A DNA stretch of 64,000 bases from an uncultured Dorea sp. (GCA_910584265.1 CAJTZE010000007.1:1-64000); one strand, 5' to 3'; counted from the stretch's first letter, positions 8,862 to 18,436 are shown. The notes: generated by a model from the sequence alone, not told the origin. Numbers and translations: made by a program.

Positions 8862-9167
8862 TTAGCACACAAGGATGAACTGCCCTGACCTCGTTACTTT
8901 ACGGTTATTCGCAGTCCGATACGTATATATGACAAAACATATGATGCTGCAGGCCAAATGCGTTACCATACCAAAGCCAAACATCATGCAGATGAAGGTT
9001 ATATCCGGCGTAAATATACCTTTTGACACGAATCCGTACACAGCCGGATAATAGATCAGATTCACGATCAATGATATGCCAAAGCAATACGGTGTTTTAC
9101 CATACCCGATAAATATATTGTCGAATAAAACCGCCAGCCAGGCCAATAAACAAATATTCCTGTACAA
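8862..9167 (-). pseudogene. Small membrane fragment, probable remnant of a MATE-like transporter
   Basis: A 101-codon frame opening at a TTG encodes hydrophobic segments with NIFIGYGKTPYC, LIYYPAVYGF and MMFGFGMVTHLACS. This is reminiscent of the central or C-terminal part of a MATE-type efflux protein. Reading upstream in the same frame gives a further ten plausible residues (ending FGSINHL) before a TAG at about 9195-9197, and no ribosome binding site precedes the TTG. I therefore prefer a truncated remnant over a real short gene. The family assignment is from memory and uncertain. Confidence 0.4.
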
Positions 9168-9330
9168 ATGATTTATTGAACCGAAAGGAAACTGCTATTA
9201 AATTTCTGTGAATATCGTTTTCAAAACGTGTTTGATTGCGGAAATCGATAAAATCATAAAAATCAATGGTTACAATCCGTCATTTTCATCCGGCCTTGCA
9301 AAACTTCTTCCATTCATCCGGATTTTATAT

Positions 9331-9365
9331 TATAATATTCGGGAATTTTAACTGAAGGAAGGAAA
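9331..9365 (+). promoter_or_regulatory. Candidate promoter and RBS for the Cof-type phosphatase
   Basis: A perfect TATAAT lies at 9331-9336, followed by GAAGGAAGG just before two in-frame ATGs (9366 and 9372). The -35 region is weak. Confidence 0.4.
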
Positions 9366-9371
9366 ATGATT

Positions 9372-10157
9372 ATGATTCAATACGTAGCAAGCGACCTTGA
9401 CGGAACCCTGATACCATCCTTCTCTGCCAGCATAGACCCGAAAATCTTTGACATCATATTGGAGCTGAAGGAAAAAGGAATCCAGTTTATCGCCGCCAGC
9501 GGAAGGCAGTACCACAGTATCCGTCATTTATTCGAGCCTGTAAAGGACAGCATTTCCTATATTACAGAGAACGGCTCTCTCTGCATCCACAATGGACAGG
9601 TCATTTCCCGGGGTCAGATTGAACGTGAACTTGGACTTGGCATTATTGATGCCGGGCGGGAATTTGGGGACTGCCATGCACTGCTCTCCTGCGAATCCAG
9701 ACATTATACAGACTCAAAAAGTACACAATTTATCCATCACATGCGGGATGTCCTTCACAACGATATTGAAGCAGTCGATGATCTGTATCAGATCCAGGAA
9801 CCGTTTTTAAAGCTTTCGCTCTTTGATTTTAACGGTCCTGACCGGCTTGCACCGTTTCTGAAAGAACGCTTTTCCGAAAAAATACGGATTGCCACTGCCG
9901 GCGGCGGATGGGTAGACTTCCTTGCGCCGGATGCAGGGAAAGGCAGGGCACTTAACGCACTTCTAAAGCACCTTGATATCCGGCCTGAGAACGGCGTTGC
10001 TTTTGGCGACCAGCAGAACGACATTGATATGCTGGAACTGGCGGGCACCAGCTTCGCAATGAAAACTGCCGCTTCCGGAGTCGCAGACCATGCTGATCAT
10101 GTGACCGATTCTGTGGCCAAAGTTCTGAAGAGCATAGTAAAGACGGGGCATATCTAA
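9372..10157 (+). CDS. Cof-type HAD-superfamily sugar/nucleotide phosphatase
   Basis: Haloacid dehalogenase-like hydrolase of about 261 aa. Motif I is VASDLDGTLIPS with the nucleophile Asp and acid/base Asp, motif II is the IAASGRQ segment, and motif III/IV is NGVAFGDQQNDIDML near the C-terminus with DMLELAG. The cap domain between them is of the Cof (C2) type. Such enzymes remove phosphate from sugar phosphates or cofactors; the substrate cannot be told. I prefer the ATG at 9372 over 9366 because of better spacing from GGAAGG. The gene is monocistronic, with a strong hairpin overlapping its stop. Confidence 0.9.
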   Translation: MIQYVASDLDGTLIPSFSASIDPKIFDIILELKEKGIQFIAASGRQYHSIRHLFEPVKDSISYITENGSLCIHNGQVISRGQIERELGLGIIDAGREFGDCHALLSCESRHYTDSKSTQFIHHMRDVLHNDIEAVDDLYQIQEPFLKLSLFDFNGPDRLAPFLKERFSEKIRIATAGGGWVDFLAPDAGKGRALNALLKHLDIRPENGVAFGDQQNDIDMLELAGTSFAMKTAASGVADHADHVTDSVAKVLKSIVKTGHI

Positions 10158-10169
10158 TACTGCCCCGTC
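10142..10169 (+). terminator. Hairpin terminator of the Cof-type phosphatase
   Basis: GACGGGGCA (10142-10150) pairs perfectly with TGCCCCGTC (10161-10169) across a 10-nt loop that contains the gene's stop codon. There is no clear T-tract. Confidence 0.55.
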
Positions 10170-10247
10170 CCATAATAATTAAGTCTATCTTTCTATCTCT
10201 TATTGAACATTAGCAGTTCAATAAATATGGCTTATAAATCCAACCTC

Positions 10248-11027
10248 TTACCTAAGCTTTCCGTAATCCTCCTCGGATACCGGCTCCAGCCATTCACTGG
10301 ATCCTTCCTTTCCCGGAACCTCCACTGCAAGATGGGAAAACCACCTATCCGGCGCGGCACCGTGCCAGTGTTTCACGCCCTCCGGAATATTAACCACATC
10401 TCCCGGCCTCATCTCGACTGCCTCTTTTCCCCATTCCTGATAGTATCCCCGGCCTGCGGTGCATATCAGAATCTGGCCGCCGCCGGATTTCGCATAATGC
10501 ACATGCCAGTTATTCCGGCATCCCGGCTCGAAGGTTACGTTAGAAATACCAACCTGCTTCACCGATACAGGCGCCAGATAGCTCTGGCCGCTGAAATATT
10601 GTGCAAATCCGTCATTCGGCTGTCCTATCGGAAAAATCATAGACTGCTCATGGGCTTCTCTTCCAGCTTCCCTCTCACTTCCTTCCGGCGCTCCCGCTTC
10701 TGCTTCATCCTCTTTCCATACCTGTACTGCCATCCGGAACGCCGCCCACGCCTTCGGCCATCCGGCATAAAACGCCGCATGAGTCAATAGCTCTGCAATC
10801 TCTGTTTTCGTTATGCCGTTCTTCTTTGCCGACTCCAGATGATACTGAAACGAAGAATCCACCATTCCGCTGGCAACAAGCGTCGTTACCGTTATCATGC
10901 TGCGGTCCCGGAGCGATAATTTATCTTCTCTGCTCCACACCTCGCCAAACAACACATCATCATTTAACTGTGCAAATTTCGGTGCAAAATTTCCCAATGC
11001 ATCCCTTCCAGCCGTCTGCTTTACCAT
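10248..11027 (-). CDS. Carboxymuconolactone decarboxylase-like and cupin domain fusion
   Basis: A 259-aa protein with two domains. Residues about 25-110 form an AhpD/carboxymuconolactone decarboxylase-like helical domain (LSLRDRSMITVTTLVASG, then ELLTHAAFYAGWPKAW). Residues about 155-235 form a cupin (WHVHYAKSGGGQILICTAG, then MRPGDVVNIPEGVKHWHGA) with metal-binding His residues. An acidic Ala/Gly/Glu-rich linker joins them. Fusions of this layout are common in anaerobes, with no proven reaction; redox or detoxification roles are guessed. The start is preceded by AAGGAGGAG. A LysR-type gene lies divergently upstream, the usual position for its regulator, but that gene is damaged. Confidence 0.88.
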   Translation of the reverse strand: MVKQTAGRDALGNFAPKFAQLNDDVLFGEVWSREDKLSLRDRSMITVTTLVASGMVDSSFQYHLESAKKNGITKTEIAELLTHAAFYAGWPKAWAAFRMAVQVWKEDEAEAGAPEGSEREAGREAHEQSMIFPIGQPNDGFAQYFSGQSYLAPVSVKQVGISNVTFEPGCRNNWHVHYAKSGGGQILICTAGRGYYQEWGKEAVEMRPGDVVNIPEGVKHWHGAAPDRWFSHLAVEVPGKEGSSEWLEPVSEEDYGKLR

Positions 11028-11203
11028 AACTTTCTCCTCCTTATTTCCGCGCCGCTCACGCCTGTTCGCTGCTTATCTTTGTATAGCTATTATCGCTTAT
11101 CCTCTTAGACCAGGATCCACTTCTGAATATCCTTTTCCGCCCTCTGGACACTCCCGCCATGGAGTGCAAGCCCTGATTCTACCTCTGCGCCGTCACAGAG
11201 CCT

Positions 11204-12093
11204 CTGAATATCTCTCACGCTTCTTCCCATACCGCTGCCCTCATGGGTGCAGAAGCTTTTCAAAGGCTTCGGACCGCCTGTATATTTCCCCCACAGCCGT
11301 CATGAAGAAAATAAACACACTGGAAGACCAGCTTGACCTGAAGCTTTTGGAACGCACTCCCACCGGCATCCATTTGACTAAGGCAGGAGCCCTCATTTAC
11401 CAGGATGCCAAATTTATGATAGACTACTCAGCTAAATCTCTGCGAAGCGCAAGAGCCGCCATGTACACCAGCAGTGCTGCCTTCTGCGTAGGCACCTCTC
11501 TCCTGAATCCCGCAAAGCCCTTTATGGACTTATGGTATCAGGTAAACAGAGACTTTCCGGACTATAAGCTGCATCTGGTTCCATTTGAAGATAATCACGA
11601 AGGAATCCTTACGGAAATAGAACAGCTGGGAACGAAATTTGACTTTTTAATCGGAGTCTGCGACTCCCGGAGATGGCTTTCGCGGTGTAACTTCCTTCCC
11701 ATCGGAAGATACCGGAAAATGATCTCTGTTTCCAGAGAGCATCCGCTGGCAGAAAAGCCATGTATTCAATTGGAAAATTTATATGGAGAAACCCTTATGA
11801 TGGTAAAGCAGGGTGATTCCGAGACCAATGACTTCATCCGTCATAATCTGACACAGAACCACCCTGCCATCCATATTGAAGATACACCGAGATTCTACGA
11901 TATATCTGTATTTAACCGCTGCATCGAAACCGGAAATATCCTGCTCAGCATCGAGTGCTGGCAGGATATCCATCCCGGACTCGTCAGTATCCCCGTAAAC
12001 TGGGACTACACCATCCCCTACGGCATCCTGTACAGCCTGAACGCCCCAGAGGATGTGCTAAAGCTTGTAGAAGCAATCCGTAAAATCCTATAG
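11204..12093 (+). pseudogene. LysR-family regulator with a degraded N-terminal HTH region
   Basis: From about 11250 the frame reads SFSKASDRLYISPTAVMKKI, the second half of a LysR helix-turn-helix, and then a complete effector domain ending LVEAIRKIL. Normal LysR proteins begin about 15 residues earlier with a short helix after the Met. Here that part reads SEYLSRFFPYRCPHGCR, which is not LysR-like. A neighbouring frame reads NIS directly after a CTG (11204), as if one or more small insertions had shifted the frame. No ATG with a ribosome binding site is found in frame before the motif, and the next in-frame ATG would delete the HTH. I judge it inactive, though a short sequencing error could mimic this. 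Confidence 0.6.
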
Positions 12094-12098
12094 ACAAT

Positions 12099-13889
12099 CT
12101 ATTCCTCTTTTGGTGCAATCAGAAGCCCCAGCTCATCCAGCTGCTCCCCAGCCACCCTTGTAGGCGCTTCCGTCATCAGATCCGAAGCGTCCTTCACCTT
12201 CGGGAATGCGATCACATCACGAATACTGTCTTCCTTCGCCATCAGCATAACCAGACGGTCAAGGCCGTATGCCAGCCCGGCATGAGGCGGCACGCCGTAT
12301 TTGAACGCCGTCAGCAGGAACCCGAACTGCTCCTGAGCCTGTTCCTCGGTAAATCCAAGCACCTCAAACATCTTGCTCTGAATCTCAGGATTAAAGATAC
12401 GCACACTTCCGCCGCCGATCTCATTACCGTTAAGCACGATATCATAAGCCTTTGCCCGTACCCGTCCCGGATCGCTGTCGATGTACTGAAGATCCTCCTC
12501 CATCGGCATGGTAAATGGATGATGCATTGCCGTATAACGGTTCTGCTCGTCGTTCCACTCCAGAAGCGGAAATTCTGTCACCCACAAAAACTTATATTCA
12601 TTCTTATCCAGAAGCTCCATCTGAGCCGCCAGCTCCAGACGCAGCGCGCCGAGAACCGCCCAGACAACCTTATTCTTATCTGCCGCAAACAGCAGTAAAT
12701 CGCCGTTCTCTCCGCCCATAGCATCGATCAGCGCCTTCATCTGCTCCTCTGTCATGAACTTCGCAAAGGAAGACTTCACCGTACCGTCCTCCTGGATCGC
12801 AATATAGGCAAGGCCTTTTGCGCCGTAATCCTTTGCAAATGCCGCCAGCTTATCAAGCTTCTTTCTCGCCATGCCGCCCTGTCCCTTGGCATTGATCCCC
12901 CGGACAGAGCCGCCGTTGTCGATGGCTCCTTTGAATACCGCAAACCCACAGTCCTTCACTATCTCTGTCACATCCGTAAGCTCCATGCCAAAGCGGGTAT
13001 CCGGCTTATCAGAACCGTAGCGGTCCATCGCCTCCTGCCAGGTCATTCTCGGAATCGGAAGGGGTACCTCCACATCCAGGATCTCTTGAAATAATCTGGC
13101 AAGCAGCCGTTCATTTACATCGATCACGTCGTCCACATCTACAAAGGAAAGCTCCATATCAATCTGGGTAAATTCCGGCTGGCGGTCTGCACGCAGATCT
13201 TCATCCCGGAAGCATTTTGCAAGCTGGAAGTAACGGTCGCACCCGGAGCACATTAAAAGCTGCTTAAATAGCTGGGGCGACTGGGGCAGTGCATAGAAAT
13301 GTCCCTGATGGATCCGGCTAGGTACCAGATAATCCCTGGCTCCTTCCGGGGTGCTTCCAATCAGAATAGGGGTCTCTATCTCCAGAAATCCCTCCTCTGC
13401 CAGAAACTGGCGCGTCAGGGTTGCCGCCTGGCTTCTCATCAGGAGATTGCGCTGCATATCCGGCCTTCTCAGATCCAAATAGCGGTATTTCAAGCGGATT
13501 TCCTCCTTGGTCTTAGAGTTTTCCTCCACCGGAAACGGAGGTGTCTCCGATTCGGCCAGAATCCGGAGCTCGGAAGGAACCACCTCGATCTCTCCCGTTG
13601 CAATATTCGTATTTACCGCACCGGAGCGCTTCTCTACCGTACCCACAACGGCGACTACAAACTCTGCCCGGAGCTTAGATGCCTTTTCAATCAATCCTGC
13701 CTCTGATTTTCCCTCTTCAAATACCACCTGAATAATCCCTGAACGGTCTCTTACGTCTACAAATACCAATCCGCCTTTGTTGCGCATCTTCTGTACCCAT
13801 CCCATAATGGTCACTGTCCGGCCTGCATTCGCCGCTGACAGCTCTGCACATCTGTGGGTTCTCTTTAAACCCTGCATTGACTCTGCCAT
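12099..13889 (-). CDS. aspS: Aspartyl-tRNA synthetase
   Basis: Class II aminoacyl-tRNA synthetase charging tRNA-Asp in the cytoplasm, 596 aa as usual for bacteria. It starts with an OB-fold anticodon-binding domain (TVTIMGWVQKMRNKGGLVFV). Motif 1 and 2 regions follow (FLEIETPILIGSTPEGARD and FRDEDLRADRQPEFTQID), then the bacterial GAD insertion domain. Motif 3 is GLAYGLDRLVMLM, after NEIGGGSVRIFN. A GGAGAG site precedes the ATG. It is the last gene of a run with hisS and hemZ, as in other Firmicutes. No T-box is visible in the 98-nt gap before it. Confidence 0.98.
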   Translation of the reverse strand: MAESMQGLKRTHRCAELSAANAGRTVTIMGWVQKMRNKGGLVFVDVRDRSGIIQVVFEEGKSEAGLIEKASKLRAEFVVAVVGTVEKRSGAVNTNIATGEIEVVPSELRILAESETPPFPVEENSKTKEEIRLKYRYLDLRRPDMQRNLLMRSQAATLTRQFLAEEGFLEIETPILIGSTPEGARDYLVPSRIHQGHFYALPQSPQLFKQLLMCSGCDRYFQLAKCFRDEDLRADRQPEFTQIDMELSFVDVDDVIDVNERLLARLFQEILDVEVPLPIPRMTWQEAMDRYGSDKPDTRFGMELTDVTEIVKDCGFAVFKGAIDNGGSVRGINAKGQGGMARKKLDKLAAFAKDYGAKGLAYIAIQEDGTVKSSFAKFMTEEQMKALIDAMGGENGDLLLFAADKNKVVWAVLGALRLELAAQMELLDKNEYKFLWVTEFPLLEWNDEQNRYTAMHHPFTMPMEEDLQYIDSDPGRVRAKAYDIVLNGNEIGGGSVRIFNPEIQSKMFEVLGFTEEQAQEQFGFLLTAFKYGVPPHAGLAYGLDRLVMLMAKEDSIRDVIAFPKVKDASDLMTEAPTRVAGEQLDELGLLIAPKEE

Positions 13890-13987
13890 AATCTCTCCAT
13901 CTCCTCTGCCAAATCTTCAAGATATCAGGATCCCCCGATATCCTCTTTCCCTGTTATTCCTCATATACCGTTCCAATTACATAAGCG

Positions 13988-15259
13988 TTACAGCTTATCG
14001 TAGGAATCTGCATAACAGTCAATAATCTCCGTATATCCGTCTGTCTCTAACTGCTCCTTCTGGAACTTCTTATTTTTCTTCATATTAACGATCAGGACTT
14101 TTTTACCGGCATCCCTGTCTTCCTTCGCAAGCGCCAGAATGTGAAGCATCCCCTCCTTAGGAAGCTTCTTCTCCAGAAGATAAGCCTTCTTCTCTCCTCC
14201 TCCCGGCACCTGATAGCCGTTTTCCAGAAGCAGCATGACAATCCGCTCAAATCCAATGGAAAACCCGCAGGCCGGCGTATCCTGCCCGGTAAACTTCCCG
14301 ATCATCCTATCGTATCTTCCGCCTCCTGCTACAGAACCGCCAAATTCATCCATCGTCACCTCGAAAATCGTCCCTGTATAATAGGACTGTCCTCTTACCA
14401 GTGTAGGATCGAATTTGATAGTAAACTCGCATTCCTTTGCAGCCTCCACGCTGGAAATGATCAGCTCCATCCCCTCTGCAGTCTCGCTGCTTAAGCAGTC
14501 TCCCAGCTTCTCCTTCAGATAGCGGATACCGGATACATCCGGGCTGATCTCATCAAACATCCCCAGATACTGCTCCACCTTCTCCTTCTCATAACCCATT
14601 CCGCTAAGTTCTTCTGCTACGCCTTCCGTGCCGATTTTGTCCATCTTATCCAGAATAATGAACACCTCATCGTAATCCTCTTCCTTAAATCCACAATAAG
14701 CCGCCATTGCCTTTAAGATGCTTCGGTCATTGATATTTACGGTAAAATTCCGAAAATCCAGCCTGCCAAGCATAGCTGTAGTTGCAAGGATCAGTTCAAT
14801 CTCTGCCAGATTAGAGCCCTCGCCCAGAATATCAATATCACACTGCATAAACTGGCGGTATCTCCCTCTCTGCGGACGGTCTGCACGCCACACGTTCCCA
14901 ATCTGCAGCGCCTTAAACGGGGAAGACAGCTCATTGGCATGATTCGCATAATATCTTGCAAGGGGAACCGTCAGGTCATAGCGCAGGCCTCCGTCCACCA
15001 GATCATTTTCCTCCTTTGCACTCTCAAGCTTCAGCTTCTCTCCGCGCTTTAAAATCTTATAGATCAGCTTCTCATTATCGCCGCCCTGCTTACTGCACAG
15101 GTTCTCAATATGCTCCACGCAGGGTGTCTCCATGGAGGTAAATCCATAGGTCTTATAGGTTTCCTTGATCAGATGGATCACATAGTCACGGATCTCCATC
15201 TCATTCGGAAGCATGTCCCTCATTCCGGTAACCGGTTTCTTCTTTAACGCCATAACCAT
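13988..15259 (-). CDS. hisS: Histidyl-tRNA synthetase
   Basis: Class II synthetase of 423 aa charging tRNA-His. It begins near KPVTGMRDMLPNEMEIRD. Further signs are GGLRYDLTVPLARY, the motif 2 region QIGNVWRADRPQRGRYRQFM, the histidine-specific stretch LVRGQSYYTGTIFEV and motif 3 GFSIGFERIVML. The C-terminal anticodon-binding domain is a little short and Lys-rich (VNMKKNKKFQKEQLE). The start overlaps the end of hemZ by 16 nt, and aspS follows 98 nt downstream. Confidence 0.97.
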   Translation of the reverse strand: MVMALKKKPVTGMRDMLPNEMEIRDYVIHLIKETYKTYGFTSMETPCVEHIENLCSKQGGDNEKLIYKILKRGEKLKLESAKEENDLVDGGLRYDLTVPLARYYANHANELSSPFKALQIGNVWRADRPQRGRYRQFMQCDIDILGEGSNLAEIELILATTAMLGRLDFRNFTVNINDRSILKAMAAYCGFKEEDYDEVFIILDKMDKIGTEGVAEELSGMGYEKEKVEQYLGMFDEISPDVSGIRYLKEKLGDCLSSETAEGMELIISSVEAAKECEFTIKFDPTLVRGQSYYTGTIFEVTMDEFGGSVAGGGRYDRMIGKFTGQDTPACGFSIGFERIVMLLLENGYQVPGGGEKKAYLLEKKLPKEGMLHILALAKEDRDAGKKVLIVNMKKNKKFQKEQLETDGYTEIIDCYADSYDKL

Positions 15260-16713
15260 TCTCCTTTTCGTTCTATCATTTCATCAATCCGTAATATATA
15301 ATCCCGGATATTCTTCACATTCTCCACACGCTTCAGGGTCGTAAGCTTCTCATTCCTTCCGCCGGAAACAGACACCGGCAGCGGCAGTAAAAGCTTTGTC
15401 TGTGCGCCTGCTCCTGCTGCCACAATGGACTGTTTTTCTTCCATAATAAGTATATTGTATATTCCGGCTTTGTCAACCTCTGCATAGCCCACATTTTCAA
15501 AATTCCCGGCGATATTTTTCTGCCGGTACAGATAATAGGGCGTAAGCTCCATCTCCTCAGCCGCTTCTCCTGCCGCTTCAATCATCTGAGACACCTCCGC
15601 CGCCATCTGCGCCGGATTCTTCATCTGCTCCTCCAGATCCTTCACATATCCCAGTACGCTCTTCTCCTGCCCCATCTTAGCCGCCCGCTTAATTGCAAGG
15701 GAATGCACCGTCAGGCTGTCCGGCGCGAGCTCCTTTATCTGCCGCAGGGTATCCTTCATATCCTCTGCCGTCTCTCCCGGAAGCCCTGCGATCAAATCCA
15801 TATTGATATTATCAAAGCCCATCTCCCGTGCCGTCAGGAAGCTGTTAACAACCTCTTCTGTGCTGTGGCGCCTGCCTATCCGATCCAGCGTTCTCTGCTG
15901 CATGGTCTGCGGATTAATGGAGATCCGCGACGCCCTATGATCCCGGATCACCTGAAGCTTCTCCCTTGTAATGCTGTCCGGCCTTCCTGCCTCTATGGTA
16001 TATTCCAGAAGATACTCTCTGGAAAATGTTTCATCAATGCAGGATAACAGACGCTCCAGCTGTTCTGCCTCCAATGCGGCAGGCGTCCCGCCGCCGATAT
16101 AAATCGTATTCAGCCGTCTGCCGCCCGATACGCTCCCAATATAACGGAGCTCCCGGCACAGCGCTTCCAGATAATCATCCACCATATTTTTCCACACTGC
16201 AAGAGAACCTGAACTAAAGGAGCAGTAGCTGCACACCGTCGGGCAGAAGGGAATGCTCACATACAGGCTGTACCCCTGTCTGAGATCCATCCCCCTCAAT
16301 ACCCGCTTCTCCCTGACTGCAATATCATAGGCAAGACCGGCTTTATCCCCGGAAACATAAAATTCCTGCCCAAACCAGGAAATAAATGCCTCCCGCTCCA
16401 TTCCCTCCTCAACCTTCTGCATAGCAAGCTTCGTGGGGCGCACCCCTGTCAGGATCCCCCACGCAAGTCCATGGCCCGCACATTCCGCCAGTGCCTCATA
16501 CACTGCCTTATCCAGCAGAAACTTACGCATCTTCTTATCCTCAGCGCCGGATACATCGAAGGATCTCGTCCATCTGCCGCTGACTGTAATGCGTGCATCC
16601 TCCTTCATATCCCCGTTTATTCTCTGCTCCGTCTTTTCAGATGGATAAAAGGCTTCCGCCAGATGATAGATATTATACAGATACCTTTCATCCCTTACCT
16701 CAATTCTAATCAT
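15244..16713 (-). CDS. hemZ: Coproporphyrinogen dehydrogenase-like radical SAM protein HemZ
   Basis: Radical SAM protein of 489 aa. After an N-terminal domain of about 160 residues it has PFCPTVCSYC (CxxxCxxC, ligands of the 4Fe-4S cluster), then NTIYIGGGTPAALE and SINPQTMQQRTLDRIGRRH, all typical of the HemN/HemZ group. HemZ is thought to act in oxygen-independent porphyrin metabolism, but many anaerobes keep it without a full heme pathway, so the true substrate is uncertain. The ATG at 16713 was chosen because the protein then starts MIRIEVRDERYLYN, as in relatives; the frame is open further upstream without homology. Confidence 0.9.
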   Translation of the reverse strand: MIRIEVRDERYLYNIYHLAEAFYPSEKTEQRINGDMKEDARITVSGRWTRSFDVSGAEDKKMRKFLLDKAVYEALAECAGHGLAWGILTGVRPTKLAMQKVEEGMEREAFISWFGQEFYVSGDKAGLAYDIAVREKRVLRGMDLRQGYSLYVSIPFCPTVCSYCSFSSGSLAVWKNMVDDYLEALCRELRYIGSVSGGRRLNTIYIGGGTPAALEAEQLERLLSCIDETFSREYLLEYTIEAGRPDSITREKLQVIRDHRASRISINPQTMQQRTLDRIGRRHSTEEVVNSFLTAREMGFDNINMDLIAGLPGETAEDMKDTLRQIKELAPDSLTVHSLAIKRAAKMGQEKSVLGYVKDLEEQMKNPAQMAAEVSQMIEAAGEAAEEMELTPYYLYRQKNIAGNFENVGYAEVDKAGIYNILIMEEKQSIVAAGAGAQTKLLLPLPVSVSGGRNEKLTTLKRVENVKNIRDYILRIDEMIERKGEWLWR

Positions 16714-16808
16714 ATAATTTCTGTTGTACCTTTCCCGCACAGCAGGCGTCTGATGAACGACTAGCAGCTTCACCAGTCTCAGACGCCTGCACATTTACGC
16801 TTATTTAT

Positions 16809-17438
16809 TTATACAAAAGGATTGTACTCCTTTTCCCGTCCTATAGCTGTTGTACCCATATGCCCCGGATACACATGTGTATTCTCCGGCAGGATAAATA
16901 GTTTCTCCCTCACCGATCTGACAAGCTCGGCCGCATTTCCTCCGGGAAAATCCGTCCTTCCCACCGACTGCTGAAATAAAGTATCGCCGCTGAATAACAC
17001 TTCCTCTGCTTCCACGTAAAAGCAGGCTCCTCCAGGCGTGTGCCCCGGCGTATGGATAACCTTAAATTCAAAGCCTGCCAGAGAAAGCATCTGCCCGTCA
17101 GGGACGCCCTGTCCCTCCGAAAAAGAATATGGCCTTCCATATTCCCCCGACATATTTAAGGACGCATCCTCCAGCATACGCAGATCCTCCTGCTGGACGT
17201 AAACCGGCATCCGGCCATATTTCGTGATAACCGCATCGATCCCCATAATATGATCAAAATGCGCATGGGTCAGGAGCACTGCCTGAAGCTGGATCCCCTC
17301 ATGCTCCACACATTCTGCAAGCCTCTCCGGCAGTCCTGCCGGATCTATGATCACCGCTTCCTTCGTATCGTCATTCACCGCAAGATAACAGTTGGTTCCA
17401 AGAGGGCCTGCAAGGAATTTCTTTACTGTCAAACTCAT
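16809..17438 (-). CDS. MBL-fold metallohydrolase, glyoxalase II-like
   Basis: A 209-aa metallo-beta-lactamase fold hydrolase. The metal motif HAHFDH appears in LLTHAHFDHIMG, with later ligands His in VIHTPGHTPGG, Asp in FSGDTLF and His near VYPGHMGTT. The short form without the C-terminal substrate domain of true glyoxalase II is widespread in Firmicutes next to hisS/relA, often called YcbL/YqgX-like. Its substrate is unknown; thioesters are plausible. It lies 8 nt after the Gfo/Idh gene and 95 nt before hemZ. Confidence 0.9.
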   Translation of the reverse strand: MSLTVKKFLAGPLGTNCYLAVNDDTKEAVIIDPAGLPERLAECVEHEGIQLQAVLLTHAHFDHIMGIDAVITKYGRMPVYVQQEDLRMLEDASLNMSGEYGRPYSFSEGQGVPDGQMLSLAGFEFKVIHTPGHTPGGACFYVEAEEVLFSGDTLFQQSVGRTDFPGGNAAELVRSVREKLFILPENTHVYPGHMGTTAIGREKEYNPFV

Positions 17439-17446
17439 ACTTCCTC

Positions 17447-18436
17447 CTATTTTTCATCCGCCGGAAATACAATACCCATCTGGCGTCTCGCCTCATCCAT
17501 CACCTGCATCTCCCACAGGGAATACTGATTGTGCTCTCCGGCACCCTTCCCGCTCTCTGCCGCGCGGATGAATTCTTCAATCTGATAATTCCTGTTATTA
17601 TCCGGGTCTATCTTCTCAATCAGAATTTCCTCCTGCCTTTTATCCCGGTACCGGATGGTAAGCTTACATGCATTGTGGATTTCCTCGATCAGCATACAGC
17701 CTTCCTCACCCTGGATCTGCGTAGGAAGAACGGAATCGGTAATCTTTGCGTAAATCAGCTCTGCCAGCATCCCCTGCTCCTCATACTTTGCCACGATCGT
17801 CCCCATCCCGTCTACGCCGTTATGAAGCCGGATCCCGGCCGCCAATATCTCATCCGGCTTTCCAAACAGCTTCACCATAGGATGGACACAGTAGACGCCG
17901 ATATCCATCAGGCTCCCATTGGACAGCTCCGGATTAAATGCGTTCTCAATAATTCCATTCTTAAACTTATCATATCTGCCGGAATACTGGCAGTACTGGA
18001 TCGTTGCTCTGCGTATTTTCCCAAGCTTTGGCAGATTCTCCTGTATTGCCGCAAACCCCGGGTCAAAGACGGAGCGCATCGCTTCCATTATGATCACATG
18101 ATTCCTCTTAGCTGCTTCAAGCATCGCCCGAAGCTCCCTCTCATTCGACGCAATGGATTTCTCACAGAGCACATGCTTTCCGGCATTTAACATCTTTATG
18201 CTCTGCTCTGCATGAAGCGCATTGGGGCTTGCTACATAGACTGCCTCCACATTCTCTGCGGCCGCAAGAGCATCCAGGGAATCATAGCAGTCCGAAATGC
18301 CGTATTTGTCCGCAAATGCCCTTCCCTTCTCCATGGTTCTGGAGTATACTGCCTGCACATGAAAATTCTCATAATTTCTCCCTGCCTCTATCATCCAGTC
18401 TGATATATAATTTGTTCCGATAACTGCAAAGTTCAT
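17447..18436 (-). CDS. Gfo/Idh/MocA-family NAD(P)-dependent oxidoreductase
   Basis: A 329-aa dehydrogenase with an N-terminal Rossmann fold (MNFAVIGTNYISDWMIE, a G-T-N variant of the usual GxGxxG), the family motif region VLCEKSIASNERELRAM with its catalytic-region Lys, and a C-terminal Gfo/Idh/MocA domain (NPELSNGSLMDIGVYCVHP). It probably oxidises or reduces a sugar or cyclitol derivative. It sits 8 nt after relA and 8 nt before the MBL gene, so it is inside what is otherwise a translation and stringent-response run. Confidence 0.9.
   Translation of the reverse strand: MNFAVIGTNYISDWMIEAGRNYENFHVQAVYSRTMEKGRAFADKYGISDCYDSLDALAAAENVEAVYVASPNALHAEQSIKMLNAGKHVLCEKSIASNERELRAMLEAAKRNHVIIMEAMRSVFDPGFAAIQENLPKLGKIRRATIQYCQYSGRYDKFKNGIIENAFNPELSNGSLMDIGVYCVHPMVKLFGKPDEILAAGIRLHNGVDGMGTIVAKYEEQGMLAELIYAKITDSVLPTQIQGEEGCMLIEEIHNACKLTIRYRDKRQEEILIEKIDPDNNRNYQIEEFIRAAESGKGAGEHNQYSLWEMQVMDEARRQMGIVFPADEK

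Noticed and set aside
9236..9248. CGTTTTCAAAACG palindrome as a catabolite (CcpA) site
   Set aside because: It lacks the spacing and bases of the cre consensus; no other support.
10203..10790. Plus-strand open frame overlapping the CMD-cupin gene
   Set aside because: Shadow of a well-supported gene with a strong ribosome binding site on the other strand.
13890..13987. T-box leader for aspS
   Set aside because: The gap is only 98 nt and contains neither the AGGGUGGNACCGCG motif nor a terminator; aspS is probably read from upstream.
16713..16794. 27 extra N-terminal codons for HemZ
   Set aside because: They have no family similarity, and HemZ proteins start at MIRIEVRDERYLYN-like sequence.
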